Notes: generated by a model from the letters alone, not told the origin. Positions 28,274 to 37,472 are shown, numbered from the stretch's first letter. The stretch is DNA of 64,000 nt from Nocardia anaemiae NBRC 100462 (GCF_001612725.1 NZ_BDAZ01000015.1:62001-126000), one strand, 5' to 3'. A program made the numbers and translations.

Positions 28274-28735
28274 ATGTCGACGATCAACGGGTTGCCCGCG
28301 CACATACTTCTGGTGCACCTCATCGTGGTCTTCGTACCGCTCACTGCGGCGCTGCTCATCTTGTCCGCGGTGTGGCCCGCGGCCCGTCGGCGGCTCATCT
28401 GGCCGGTCACTGGTTTGGCCGCCATCACTACGGCCCTGACACCGGTGACAACCGAGGCGGGGCAGTGGCTCCAGCACAAGCTCGGCGGATCCCCCGCCAT
28501 CGATAAGCACGCCGACCTCGGCAACACGATGATCTACTTCGTAGTGCCGCTCTTGTTCGTCACGGCATTACTCATCGTCGTCCACTTGCGCGCTGAGCGC
28601 GGACGCCCGCTGGGACGCGCGGTCACCGTGCTGGCGGCCGTACTGGCCATCGCCGCAGGCACCGCGGCGACCACGCAGGTATATCGTGTCGGCGACTCCG
28701 GCTCCCGCGCCGTTTGGGGCGCCCAAGCGCTCTAG
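28274..28735 (+). CDS. DUF2231 membrane protein
   Basis: A 153-residue protein with four transmembrane helices and the DUF2231 opening NGLPAHILLVHLIVVFVPL. The conserved His residues at the helix ends (LPAHILLVH, TEAGQWLQHKLGG, DKHADLGNTM) are characteristic and may bind haem or metal, by analogy with other small four-helix membrane cytochrome-like proteins. No function is established. ATG 28274 follows GGGAG. It is monocistronic or the first gene before the KstR-site-controlled gene. Confidence 0.85.
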   Translation: MSTINGLPAHILLVHLIVVFVPLTAALLILSAVWPAARRRLIWPVTGLAAITTALTPVTTEAGQWLQHKLGGSPAIDKHADLGNTMIYFVVPLLFVTALLIVVHLRAERGRPLGRAVTVLAAVLAIAAGTAATTQVYRVGDSGSRAVWGAQAL

Positions 28736-28769
28736 CGCCCCGAAGGCGAGTTTCCAGCAGTAGGCGGAC

Positions 28770-28783
28770 TAGAACATGTTCTA
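28770..28783. promoter_or_regulatory. KstR-type operator (sterol catabolism regulon)
   Basis: TAGAACATGTTCTA is a perfect 14-base palindrome fitting the KstR consensus TnnAACnnGTTnnA of mycobacteria and rhodococci. It is centred about 38 bases before the ATG of the next gene, where a repressor would block transcription. KstR de-represses genes when cholesterol intermediates accumulate. Confidence 0.75.
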
Positions 28784-28814
28784 CCATGTGACGTGCGAGC
28801 TAGGAGGAACAGTC

Positions 28815-29621
28815 ATGCCGCTGGATGCCACAGCCAAGGATCTGATCGCGGCCGTCCAGGCGTCACCGCGTGCGGTGGCGGAACACGACAAGGCGGCCTG
28901 GGTCGACCTGTTCGCCACCGGAGCCACCGTCAATGATCCGGTCGGTTCGCGCCCGCACGTCGGCCGCGCGGCGATCGAACGGTTCTACGACACCTTCATC
29001 GGCCCGAACACCATCGCCTTCCACATCGACCACGACTTCGTCGGCCCGTCGACCGTGGTCCGCGACCTGCTGATCCGCACCACCATGTCGACCGGCGCCA
29101 CCGTCGCGGTACCCATGCACCTGCGCTACGACCTCGTCGAGGAGGACGGCGTCTGGAAGATCACCCGGCTGGCCGCTCATTGGGAATTGACCGCGATGGT
29201 CGTGCGGTTACTGCGCACCGGGCTGCCCGGACTCGGCGCGGCATTGAAATTGGGTCCGCAGCTGATCGCCAATCAGGGCTTCGACGGGATGCTCGGCATG
29301 ATGCAGGCATTGCGCGGCATCGGCCGATCAGGCAAACGCGTTGCGGCCCAAGTATTCTCGGCCGCGGCCGCCACCGATATCTCGCGCGTTCGGCGCCTGC
29401 TCGGTGAGCGCGCGATTATCGAACTCCCGGCCGGAACCAGGATCTCGCTGGAGGAATTCACCAATCGGGCTCGAAATATGCAGTGGGACAAGCTGATCGC
29501 CGCAGGTCGAACGGTGAGCGCCAGCGTCCGCCTCGAAGCGGCCCAGGGTGTCGCCTTCGTCGACTTCGCCCCTGATGGTCGACGGATCACCGCCATCCGC
29601 ATATTCATTCACTCGATCTAG
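28815..29621 (+). CDS. NTF2/ketosteroid-isomerase-like protein with C-terminal extension, putative KstR target
   Basis: A 268-residue protein. Residues 1-125 form an NTF2/ketosteroid-isomerase-like domain (WVDLFATGATVNDPVGSRPH, AIERFYDTFIGPNTIAFHID, ending GVWKITRLAAHWEL). The remaining ~140 residues are a less familiar extension that may be a second, degenerate NTF2 fold (VRRLLGERAIIELPAGTRIS and VAFVDFAPDGRRITAIRIFI). ATG 28815 has an ideal AGGAGG. A perfect KstR operator lies 31 bases upstream, so it is probably induced during sterol breakdown and may act on a steroid ring or side chain. The reaction is unknown. Confidence 0.82.
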   Translation: MPLDATAKDLIAAVQASPRAVAEHDKAAWVDLFATGATVNDPVGSRPHVGRAAIERFYDTFIGPNTIAFHIDHDFVGPSTVVRDLLIRTTMSTGATVAVPMHLRYDLVEEDGVWKITRLAAHWELTAMVVRLLRTGLPGLGAALKLGPQLIANQGFDGMLGMMQALRGIGRSGKRVAAQVFSAAAATDISRVRRLLGERAIIELPAGTRISLEEFTNRARNMQWDKLIAAGRTVSASVRLEAAQGVAFVDFAPDGRRITAIRIFIHSI

Positions 29622-29659
29622 CGGTGGTCCGCGACTTCGACAAGCCGCGGAACACGAAA

Positions 29660-30553
29660 CTAAGCGGCGACCGATCCCTCATGCGCCGCGGCGGGGACGA
29701 TCTGCGGTGCGGCCTCGGTCCAACCGGGCGGGCCGAAGATGTAGCCGAGGCGCCCGCGCCAGGTATTCGCATGGCGCACATCGCTGATCAGCGCCGCGAG
29801 TTCGTGGTAGTTGACCTTCAGCGGGTTATCCGTGCCGATGTTCTTGGTGAGGCCGTAGCGGATGGGTTCGCTCTCCGCGGCGAAGCTGCCGAAGAGCCGG
29901 TCCCAGATGATGAAGACGCCGCCGTAGTTCTTATCGATATAGGGCTGATTCGAACCGTGGTGGATGCGGTGGTGAGCCGGGGTGTTGAACAGGAACTCGA
30001 TCGGGCGCGGCAGGGTCCGGATGCGCTGGGTGTGGATCGGGAACTGGTAGAGCAGCCCGATGGCCTGCAGCAGGAAGATCATCCACGCGGGCAGGCCGAT
30101 CAAAGCCGCTGGCACCCAGGCGAATCCGCGCACGATGGTGGCCGCAGGATGCACCCAAGGCAGGCGGAGTGCGGTGGACAGATTGAAGTACTGACTGGAG
30201 TGGTGGACGCTGTGCGCGGTCCACAGCAGCCGGACCCGATGGTCGGCGCGGTGCGCCCAGTAGTAGCAGAAGTCGGTGACCACCAGCCCGAGCACCCACA
30301 CCCACCATGCGGTCGGTGACAGGTGCAGCGGGGTGATCGCGGCCGCGACCACCACCGCCGAGAACGGAATCAGATACTGCAGCACCGGCTTCAGGAATCG
30401 GCCGAGCAGATAGGTGGTGATATTGGCGGCCATATCCCGTCCGGAATGACCGTTGGCCGGGCGGTCCGGATCGCGGCGATAGTCGATCCACTCCACGAAC
30501 ATGAGTACGGCGAACGCCGGTATGGCGTAGATGAATAACTGCGCACCGATCAC
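29660..30553 (-). CDS. Sterol desaturase/fatty-acid hydroxylase family protein
   Basis: A 297-residue membrane di-iron enzyme. The His clusters of the family are intact: HRADHR, HSVHHSSQYFN and HRIHHGSNQPY. About four transmembrane helices surround them (for example LFIYAIPAFAVLMFVEWIDY and WVWVLGLVVTDFCYYWA). Such enzymes desaturate or hydroxylate sterols, fatty acids or carotenoids using O2. GTG 30553 is chosen because GGAGGAG lies five to six bases upstream and the hydrophobic region begins right after; ATG 30613 is a possible longer start. A KstR-regulated gene lies next to it on the other strand, so a lipid or sterol role is plausible. Confidence 0.88.
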   Translation of the reverse strand: MIGAQLFIYAIPAFAVLMFVEWIDYRRDPDRPANGHSGRDMAANITTYLLGRFLKPVLQYLIPFSAVVVAAAITPLHLSPTAWWVWVLGLVVTDFCYYWAHRADHRVRLLWTAHSVHHSSQYFNLSTALRLPWVHPAATIVRGFAWVPAALIGLPAWMIFLLQAIGLLYQFPIHTQRIRTLPRPIEFLFNTPAHHRIHHGSNQPYIDKNYGGVFIIWDRLFGSFAAESEPIRYGLTKNIGTDNPLKVNYHELAALISDVRHANTWRGRLGYIFGPPGWTEAAPQIVPAAAHEGSVAA

Positions 30554-30757
30554 GATGGCTCCTCCGCTCTGCTGCTTCACCGCTACGTTACGGGCGCTGG
30601 CCTGGGCAAACATCGCGCTGACGAGGGATTCGCGTTCCCCCGGACGGGGGATGCGGCGCGGCTGGCGCCCGGGCAGAGTCCGAGGAATACGGGGTGTCGC
30701 TGGGTAGGATCGCCCGCGGACGGCTCGACCCGGACGGCGCGAAGGTGGTGCGAACTG

Positions 30758-31927
30758 TTGGATGTGAGCAGATCGCTGGCCCGCCAATCGCTGGTGGTCG
30801 CGGTGGCGGCCGCGGCGGTCGATGCCGCGATGTTGACGTTGAACGGGGTCTTCGCGGTGGCCCCATGGCAGACCACCGCGGTGCTGATCGCCATCGTCGC
30901 GGCCGATCTCGCCCTGGCCGCGCCGCCGCGCACCGCGGGTGCGGTGGCGCTGATCCAGGTGGTGCTGCGTCTGGCCGAGGCGCTGATGCTGCACCGGCAC
31001 GGCTTTGCCGCCCGCTTCGCCGATGTCGGATTCCTGGTGGCGGGATATCGGGCGGGCGCCTGGATGGTCGGTCCGCGGTCGGTGCTGACCGTCGTCACGA
31101 TGAGCGCGGGCTTCGCGAGTGCGCATCTGCTGATCAGCAGCAATACCTCGCACGATTGGCGGCTGCTGCTGGCTTCGACGGTATCGGCCGGTGTGGTGCC
31201 GTGGCTGGTCGGCCGATATACGGCCGCGCGGGGCGCGTATATCGCGGATCTGCAACAGCAGGCCAAATTGCGCGAACAGGAGCAGCGGACCGCGCTCGCG
31301 CGCGCCGTCGCCGAGGAGCGCGCCGCCATTGCCAGGGATCTGCACGATGTGATCTCCCATCATGTCAGCGCCATCGGCATCCATGCCGGTGCGGCCAGAA
31401 TCGCCATGGCCGACACCGGGAATGCCGCCGCCACCCGATCGCTGACCGCGGTGGAATCGAGCAGCCGGGCGGCGATGGTCGACCTGCGCCGCCAACTCGA
31501 TCTGCTGCACGGGCGCGAGGAGGACGGCCAGCGGCAGCCCGGACTCGCCGATATCGAGGATCTACTGGAGCGAGTGCGCGCGGCCGGTCTGGCCGTCGAG
31601 TTCACCGTGCGCGGTGCGGCGGTGGAGCTGCCGGATTCGCTGAACCTGACGCTGTATCGCATCGCGCAGGAGATGCTGACCAATGCGCTGCGTCATGGCG
31701 ACGGCACGCACGCGCGGCTGGTCGTGGACTATCAGCCGAACCGGGTGGTGCTGGAGTCGATCAATCCGCTAGCCGACACCGCCGACGTCGGCGATCCGGC
31801 TGAGCACCGAGGCCTCAGCGGCATTCGTCAACGTGCCGAATTGTTCGGCGGGGAACTGGGATTCGGTCCCGACGATGCGCAAACCCATTGGCATACCAGG
31901 GTTTCCCTGCCGATCGGAGGTTCGTGA
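30758..31927 (+). CDS. NarL-type sensor histidine kinase (HisKA_3)
   Basis: A 389-residue membrane kinase. About five hydrophobic segments fill residues 10-150 without a large external sensor loop, followed by a coiled coil (LQQQAKLREQEQRTALARAV). The HisKA_3 phosphoacceptor is His196 in IARDLHDVISHHV, and the ATPase domain has LYRIAQEMLTNALRHG and GLSGIRQRAELFGGEL. The start is TTG 30758 or GTG 30764. Its stop overlaps the regulator start (GTGA), so the pair is translationally coupled. The signal is unknown; few external residues suggest a membrane-state or small-molecule cue. Confidence 0.92.
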   Translation: MDVSRSLARQSLVVAVAAAAVDAAMLTLNGVFAVAPWQTTAVLIAIVAADLALAAPPRTAGAVALIQVVLRLAEALMLHRHGFAARFADVGFLVAGYRAGAWMVGPRSVLTVVTMSAGFASAHLLISSNTSHDWRLLLASTVSAGVVPWLVGRYTAARGAYIADLQQQAKLREQEQRTALARAVAEERAAIARDLHDVISHHVSAIGIHAGAARIAMADTGNAAATRSLTAVESSSRAAMVDLRRQLDLLHGREEDGQRQPGLADIEDLLERVRAAGLAVEFTVRGAAVELPDSLNLTLYRIAQEMLTNALRHGDGTHARLVVDYQPNRVVLESINPLADTADVGDPAEHRGLSGIRQRAELFGGELGFGPDDAQTHWHTRVSLPIGGS

Positions 31928-32583
31928 GCACACCGATCCGGGTACTGATCGCCGACGACCACAGCATGTTCCGCTCCGGACTGCGCGCGGTGGTCGACAG
32001 TCAGACCGATCTCGAATGCGTCGCCGAGGTCGGCGACGGCCGCAGCGCCATCACCGAAACCGCCCGGCTGCGCCCGGATGTCGCGATTCTGGATGTCCGC
32101 ATGCCGAAGCTGGACGGACTCGCGGCGACCGCGGCGGTTGTCGCGGCGGGCGGCACCCGTGTCCTGGTACTCACCACCTACGACAGCGATGCCAATCTCT
32201 ATCGGGCCCTGCAGGCGGGGGCCAGTGGGTTTCTACTGAAAAGCCTGCCGCCAGAGGAACTGGTGGCCGCCATCCGAATCGCGGCCCGTGGCGACGCCCT
32301 GATCGACCCGTCGATGACCCGACGGTTGATATCCCGCTTCGCGGGCACACTTGCTCCACCGGACACCCCACCCGAGGTAGCGCAACTCACCGCCCGAGAA
32401 CGAGAAGTGCTGCTGCTCTTGGCCGATGCACGCAGCAACGCCGAGATCGCCGCGGCACTGGGCGTCGGCGAAGAGACCGTCAAAACACACGTATCCCGAG
32501 TGCTCGCGAAACTGGGTGTGCGCGACCGCATCCACGCCGTCGTCTACGCACACAAGCACGGCCTCGTCCCCCCGCACCACTAG
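31924..32583 (+). CDS. NarL/FixJ-family response regulator
   Basis: A 219-residue response regulator partnered with the upstream kinase. The receiver domain has the acidic pair Asp11/Asp12 (VLIADDHSMFRSGL), the phosphoacceptor Asp57 (VAILDVRMPKLDG), Thr in LVLTTYDSDAN and Lys in GFLLKSLPPEEL. The C-terminal LuxR-type HTH is LTAREREVLLLLADARSNAE followed by VKTHVSRVLAKLGVRDR. The GTG start overlaps the kinase stop by four bases. Targets are unknown; the divergent sterol desaturase and the downstream biosynthetic cluster are both near. Confidence 0.94.
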   Translation: MSTPIRVLIADDHSMFRSGLRAVVDSQTDLECVAEVGDGRSAITETARLRPDVAILDVRMPKLDGLAATAAVVAAGGTRVLVLTTYDSDANLYRALQAGASGFLLKSLPPEELVAAIRIAARGDALIDPSMTRRLISRFAGTLAPPDTPPEVAQLTAREREVLLLLADARSNAEIAAALGVGEETVKTHVSRVLAKLGVRDRIHAVVYAHKHGLVPPHH

Positions 32584-32672
32584 TGGGGGCTGTCGCACAA
32601 CCAATCACTGCCTCGCACAAGCTATAGCCTCTGCGAGATGCTCATGGGCTAGCGACAAGTAGTTGGGGGCCG

Positions 32673-33545
32673 TTAGGGCACGAGGAGGTTGAGTAGGGGG
32701 GTTCGGCGGAGGAGTTCGGCGGGGCCGCCCGTGAGGCCTGTGGTGAGGCATACGCGTGCGGGTGGGTGGACTCCGGCGAGCAAGGTGTAGTCTGCGCCGC
32801 CCGCTCGGTCGAGGATTTCGTCCGGGACGAATCCGGCCAGCCGGGCGCTGCCGCCGAGCGCGAGGACGCCGAGGACGCACAGGATGTGTGCGTAGCTGTA
32901 GGACAGCGGCACCGGGAGCAGATGCAGTCCGTCACCGGCGAACATGCGCTGATAGCAGGACAGCACAGACCAGACCGAACTCCGTTGGGTCGCAACGAGG
33001 CTCGTGAGTCGGGCCCCGGTGTGTGCTGCGTACAGGATCCATGCCGGATCGTCGATGCCGTAGTCGTCGCGGGGGAGCGCGGTGGGTTCGGTGCTCGCCA
33101 GATCCTCGAAGCGCGTGCACCACCCCGGAATTGACGTCGTGCTGCCGTCCTCGGGGAGGACTACCGTCACGGGTGCCCTCTGCGCTCGCAGAAGTCCTTC
33201 GGATAGGGAGGTTACGAAGAGGGCGGACGGCTGGTGCTGCTCGATGAGCCGATGCAATTCGTCGTCGCCATGATTCGGGCTCACCGGAATGCCGAGGCAG
33301 CCCGCACGGTTCACCGCAATGGTTGTCTCGACCGACTCGACCCGATTGCCGAGACAGATCACAACACAATCGCCGGTGCGCAGACCCGCCGCGACGAAAT
33401 GACCGGCTATTCGCGCGGTGCGGGCCTCCAGTGTGCGATAGTCCACGGCCCGTAATCGGTCCTCGAATGCGATCGCGGCACCGGATTGCAGTGCACGTTG
33501 GGTCAGCAACATCGGGACCGGGCGAAGTAGTCGATTCCGAAACAT
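32673..33545 (-). CDS. Truncated and degenerate adenylate-forming (AMP-binding) protein
   Basis: A 290-residue protein matching only the first ~60% of acyl-AMP/CoA ligases (normally 500-550 residues). Early family motifs are present (ALQSGAAIAFEDRLRAVDYR, AVNRAGCLGIPVSPNHGDDE). The phosphate-binding loop, normally YTSGTTGxxKG, is altered to YAAHTGARLTS, and the sequence stops just after GLTGGPAELLRR, so the adenylation core end and the C-terminal lid are missing. ATG 33545 has GAGG upstream. It may be a decaying gene or a non-catalytic acyl-binding partner. It sits with a chorismate-lyase-like gene on the same strand at the edge of the polyketide cluster. Confidence 0.72.
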   Translation of the reverse strand: MFRNRLLRPVPMLLTQRALQSGAAIAFEDRLRAVDYRTLEARTARIAGHFVAAGLRTGDCVVICLGNRVESVETTIAVNRAGCLGIPVSPNHGDDELHRLIEQHQPSALFVTSLSEGLLRAQRAPVTVVLPEDGSTTSIPGWCTRFEDLASTEPTALPRDDYGIDDPAWILYAAHTGARLTSLVATQRSSVWSVLSCYQRMFAGDGLHLLPVPLSYSYAHILCVLGVLALGGSARLAGFVPDEILDRAGGADYTLLAGVHPPARVCLTTGLTGGPAELLRRTPLLNLLVP

Positions 33546-33658
33546 TTTCACCTCATCGCGGTATTGCTTTGGTATTACACCACCGATTAATTGCTCTATA
33601 TCGCTTACCTTTTGGATACGAGTGGGTGCGGTATCGCCAATAGCAGGATCCTGTCAGG

Positions 33659-34222
33659 TCAGCGCAGGAACCACTCTCGGATGACGAGCGCGGGTCTGCG
33701 GTTGATGTAGATGCGATAGCACCGAGCGCAGACCGCATCGTCGGTGCGGCCGTAGAACAACAGCTGCCGATACGACTCCGACGAGGTGGTCTGCAGCGCG
33801 CCGCCGATACCGGCCGCTTCGGTCGCCAAGGCGGCCGAGAACGCCGCGGGCAAGCGCCCGAGCGCGATCAGGGATTCGGCTCTGGCATACCGGGTTCCGG
33901 TGCGCGCACCGACCAGATCGACCTTTCGTACCAGCACTTTTTCCGCTGGCGGCACATCGAGCCAGCCGTCGTGGTCGGCGGCGGCTGTGCTCTTGCGCTG
34001 CGCGGTGCAGCGCGCCTCGACGGGCTCGAGCACATGCGCCTCCAGCGTGCGGGTCACCGTGCCGTCGGTGAGCAGGACGCTGCGGTGATAGGAGCTCAGC
34101 GTCGCCGCGGAGATATCGTGCCAACCGGGCGGACGTGCGGCCGGTGCGTGAAAGTGCCTGCGCACCAGCACGTCGGCCGCGAAATCGGTCAGCACGGCGG
34201 TGCCGCACGCTCGGACCGGCAT
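33659..34222 (-). CDS. Chorismate pyruvate-lyase-like protein
   Basis: A 187-residue protein of the chorismate lyase-like (UbiC/DUF98) family. Diagnostic positions: VTRTLEAHVLEPVEAR, the Arg in VLVRKVDLVG, a YARAESLIALGRLP segment, GIGGALQTTSSESYRQLLFY and the C-terminal RCYRIYINRRPALVIREWFL, whose Glu is expected in the active site. The mycobacterial homologue Rv2949c makes 4-hydroxybenzoate from chorismate as a polyketide starter. By analogy this gene may supply an aromatic starter or building block to the cluster. The next gene on the strand is an adenylation-like protein, the usual loader of such acids, but that copy looks defective. Confidence 0.78.
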   Translation of the reverse strand: MPVRACGTAVLTDFAADVLVRRHFHAPAARPPGWHDISAATLSSYHRSVLLTDGTVTRTLEAHVLEPVEARCTAQRKSTAAADHDGWLDVPPAEKVLVRKVDLVGARTGTRYARAESLIALGRLPAAFSAALATEAAGIGGALQTTSSESYRQLLFYGRTDDAVCARCYRIYINRRPALVIREWFLR

Positions 34223-34480
34223 GGAACACCCGCCGGTGTATGTTTATGTCTCATGCTGTGAGTTTGGCGAAAGACGGGTGGCGCAGAAACCCCTAAAGCT
34301 TCCCCTATTACGAACTCCTCGCCTATTCCCGATGCCTTGACAGCAATCTCGCGGTGCGGTTTCCTTGGGTATCTGAATGGTGCAGCGACAGTAGATGATC
34401 TGCTACTCAGATGCGTGTTCAGTTGCGACAGAGCTGCCGCGACGTTGCCATGCAATTCGCCTGCGATTCTGGGACAAAGT

Positions 34481-36703
34481 ATGGGAAAACTCGATCCGCC
34501 TGCGCGCAACCACCCCTCGGCACCCACCTGGAAGAACCCCGTTGCCACCAAACCGATTCCGGTTGTGCTGGGCGCGACCGGCCTGTCAGCGGCATTGGCG
34601 GACGATAGATACACCGAAGAAGGTCTCGAGGCCACCGATCGGGTGGACGCGCGAGAGGTGTTGCGCGCGGACGTCAGTCGGCATGCGGTCAGCGATATCG
34701 GCGAAGCGGTCGTGCACCGGCTGCGCCGAGGTGGGGTGGAGCAGGCGCGGGTCGGCGAGGCCATTGCCGTACTCGGCGCGGCGAGTACCACCGAAACGAT
34801 CGCCGTTGTGCTGCAGCAGGATCCGAATGCCGTGGACCGGATCCTCGTGCAGCTGACCGCGAGCGCGATCGTGGAGGCGGGGCGGTTCCGGCATCGGGAG
34901 GTAGGCCGGTGCATCCTGCGTGGCATGCGAGTCGATGCCCGCAGACTGCTGCACCATCGGGCCGCCGCCGCCCTGCACGACCGGGATGCGCCCGCCGCGA
35001 TCGTGGCCGAACATCTGGTGCGGTCGGGCGAGACCCGCTACCCGTGGGCGGCCGCGATCCTGCGCACCGCCGCGGACGAGGCACTGGCACTGGATGAGAT
35101 CGACCGCGCGGTGGAGTGTTTGGAGTTGGCCTACCGCACCGCCATCGGCGCGGCCGAGCGGGCCGAGATCGCGGCCGTACTCGCCTCGATCGAATGGCGG
35201 ATCAACCCCTCCACGGCCACCAGGAATTTCGCCAGGCTGCATGCCGCCGTGCGGGCGGGCACCCTGTCCGCGCCCGCACTGCACGCCGCGGTGCGATATC
35301 TGCTGTGGCACGGGCGGATGGACGATGCGCGCGCGGCATGGCGGCTACTGGAACGAGATGCGCGACCGGCACTGCCGGATGCGGCGGCACCTGATCACGA
35401 CGAACTCACCTTCCTGCGCTCCTGGATCGCCTACACCTATCCCGAAGTCCCACTACACCAACAGGTCCCGGTCGCGAAGCGGCCGCGAACCGCCAACGAA
35501 GGAACGCCCTCGCTGCACCTGGTAGCCGCGAATCTGCTGTCTGCCATCGCCGCCGATGCGGGTCGTGCGGCAACGGTGCCGGTGGCACATCAGATCCTGT
35601 CCCGGCACCGGCTGGACTCCGGCACCGTCGAGGCGCTCACCACCGCATTGGAGGGCCTCATCTATGCCGACAAATTGGAAGTGGCGACCGCGTGGTGCGA
35701 TGCCCTGCTCGCCGAGTCGGTGGCCCGCTCCTCGCCGACCTGGCAGGCGATTTTCGCCGGTCTACGGGCCGAGATCGCGCTGCGTCAAGGCAGGCTGGAC
35801 GATGCCGCCGGATATGCCGTGCAGGCGCTGAATCAGGTGCCGGCGGGCAATCTGGGCACGGTTGTCGGTCGGCCGCTGTGGTGTTATGTCCGCGCGCTTA
35901 CCGCGGCTGGGCGGTATACCGAGGCGCAGGCGCAGCTGGATCGCGAGGTTCCGTTGAGCCTGTTCGACTCTCGGCTCGCACTGCCCTATCTGCACGCGCG
36001 GGGCCACCTCGCTTTGGCAACCGCGCGCGTCGCGGACGCACTGGTCGACTTCCAGCTCTGCGGTTCCCTGATGCGGCGCTGGAAAATGGATCTGCCTGCC
36101 CTGGTGCCGTGGCGCAACGATCTCGCGCTCGGCTATCTGATGGCCGGTGATCACCATCGGGCGCGGGGTTTCGCCGAACGTCATCTGGTTCGGCTCGGCG
36201 ATGCGCGCAGGCACGGCACCGGCGCGGTGTCGCTGCGGTTGATCGCCGCCACGGTCGACCCGTCCGACCGCATCGCACTGCTGCGCCAAGCCGAGACGAT
36301 CGCGCGACGCAGCGATGACCGGCTCGAATTGGCGACGGTGCTCGCGGATCTCGGCCGCACCCACGAAATGCTCGGCGAGGTGGACCGTTCCAGATCACTG
36401 CGGCGTTCGGCGCTGCGCCTGGCGGTGCACTGTGGCGCGGAGCCGCTGGTGCGGCGGCTGTCCGGTGACCAGACCGAGGCCGTCCAGCCGGTGCGCGCAA
36501 CCGCCGCGCTGGATATCGGATCATTGAGCTCGGCGGAGCACCGGGTCGCGGAGATGGCGGCGAAAGGGCTGCGGAACAGGGAGATCGCCGAGGAATTGGA
36601 GATCACTACCAGCACCGTCGAACAGCATCTGACGCGGGTGTACCGGAAGTTGAAGGTGCGCAGGCGCACCGAACTGCGCTTTATGCTGAGCACCAAGTGC
36701 TGA
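34481..36703 (+). CDS. LuxR-type cluster regulator with TPR-like region, lacking an ATPase domain
   Basis: A ~740-residue regulator. The C-terminal LuxR HTH is sharp: LSSAEHRVAEMAAKGLRNRE and TSTVEQHLTRVYRKLKVRRR. Residues ~150-650 are Ala-rich helical repeats resembling the MalT/LAL TPR region. Unlike full LAL regulators (about 900-1000 residues) no Walker A motif is visible; the N-terminus starts near where the post-ATPase helical part normally begins. ATG 34481 follows GGGAC; the TTG at 34337 would add a poorly coding leader. It is positioned between the chorismate-lyase and thioesterase genes and is the likely pathway-specific activator of the polyketide cluster. Confidence 0.82.
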   Translation: MGKLDPPARNHPSAPTWKNPVATKPIPVVLGATGLSAALADDRYTEEGLEATDRVDAREVLRADVSRHAVSDIGEAVVHRLRRGGVEQARVGEAIAVLGAASTTETIAVVLQQDPNAVDRILVQLTASAIVEAGRFRHREVGRCILRGMRVDARRLLHHRAAAALHDRDAPAAIVAEHLVRSGETRYPWAAAILRTAADEALALDEIDRAVECLELAYRTAIGAAERAEIAAVLASIEWRINPSTATRNFARLHAAVRAGTLSAPALHAAVRYLLWHGRMDDARAAWRLLERDARPALPDAAAPDHDELTFLRSWIAYTYPEVPLHQQVPVAKRPRTANEGTPSLHLVAANLLSAIAADAGRAATVPVAHQILSRHRLDSGTVEALTTALEGLIYADKLEVATAWCDALLAESVARSSPTWQAIFAGLRAEIALRQGRLDDAAGYAVQALNQVPAGNLGTVVGRPLWCYVRALTAAGRYTEAQAQLDREVPLSLFDSRLALPYLHARGHLALATARVADALVDFQLCGSLMRRWKMDLPALVPWRNDLALGYLMAGDHHRARGFAERHLVRLGDARRHGTGAVSLRLIAATVDPSDRIALLRQAETIARRSDDRLELATVLADLGRTHEMLGEVDRSRSLRRSALRLAVHCGAEPLVRRLSGDQTEAVQPVRATAALDIGSLSSAEHRVAEMAAKGLRNREIAEELEITTSTVEQHLTRVYRKLKVRRRTELRFMLSTKC

Positions 36704-36725
36704 ACTGATCGGGAGATTATCGCGG

Positions 36726-37472
36726 ATGACCGAATCCACCGTGCACGAGCGCTGGCTGCAGCGCCTACGGCCGCACCCGCGCCCGGTGGCGCGCATGATC
36801 TGTTTCGCGCACGCCGGTGGTTCGGCGAGTTCGTTCGCCACGCTGGCCCGAGCCGTCGACGGACCACTCGAAGTGTTCGCGGTGCAGAGTCCCGGGCGGC
36901 AGGACCGGCGCACGGAACCGTGTCTGGAGACGGTGGCCGAGTTGGCGGCGGGCGCGCTGCCTGCCGTGCTGGAGCACCGCGAGCTGCCGATCGCGCTGTT
37001 CGGACACAGTCTCGGTGCCGTGGTCGCCTTCGAGGTCGCGCGGCTCATGGAGGCCGAAGGTGTCGTGCCGCGGCATCTTTTCGTATCGGGGCGGCGCGCG
37101 CCGTCGGCGATGCGCTACGAATCGGTGCACCGGCGATCGGATGCCGGAATCATCACCGAACTGCGGCTGCTCGGTGGGCCGGGAGTCGAAATGCTCGATG
37201 ATCCCGAGATCGCCGCGGCATTCCTGCCCGCGATTCGCAGCGACTATCGGGCCGTGGAGACCTATCGGCCCGAGCCGGACGCGCGGGTGCGGTGCCCGGT
37301 GACGGTGCTGGTCGGCGACCGCGATCCGCGGGTCAGCCGGGCCGAGGCCGAGGCCTGGCAGTCGCATGCCTCAGGCGCCTTCGAACTGCGGGAATTCCCC
37401 GGTGGGCACTTCTATCTGTGGGATCGGCTCGCGGATGTCGTCGCGGCCGTTCAGCGGGAACTGGTGGTCTGA
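36726..37472 (+). CDS. Type II thioesterase
   Basis: A 248-residue alpha/beta hydrolase of the external (type II) thioesterase family. Signature stretches: MICFAHAGGSASSFATLARA near the N-terminus, nucleophile Ser95 in ALFGHSLGAVVAFEVARLM, Asp in VLVGDRDPRVS and His in FPGGHFYLWDR. These enzymes remove aberrant acyl groups from polyketide or peptide synthase carrier proteins. It lies 23 bases after the LuxR regulator and probably shares its transcript. Its 3' end overlaps the converging DarA-like gene by 22 bases. Confidence 0.93.
   Translation: MTESTVHERWLQRLRPHPRPVARMICFAHAGGSASSFATLARAVDGPLEVFAVQSPGRQDRRTEPCLETVAELAAGALPAVLEHRELPIALFGHSLGAVVAFEVARLMEAEGVVPRHLFVSGRRAPSAMRYESVHRRSDAGIITELRLLGGPGVEMLDDPEIAAAFLPAIRSDYRAVETYRPEPDARVRCPVTVLVGDRDPRVSRAEAEAWQSHASGAFELREFPGGHFYLWDRLADVVAAVQRELVV

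Noticed and set aside
34337..34480. N-terminal extension of the LuxR regulator from TTG 34337
   Set aside because: The leader is not Ala/Leu-rich like the rest and shows no Walker motif. ATG 34481 is a better start.
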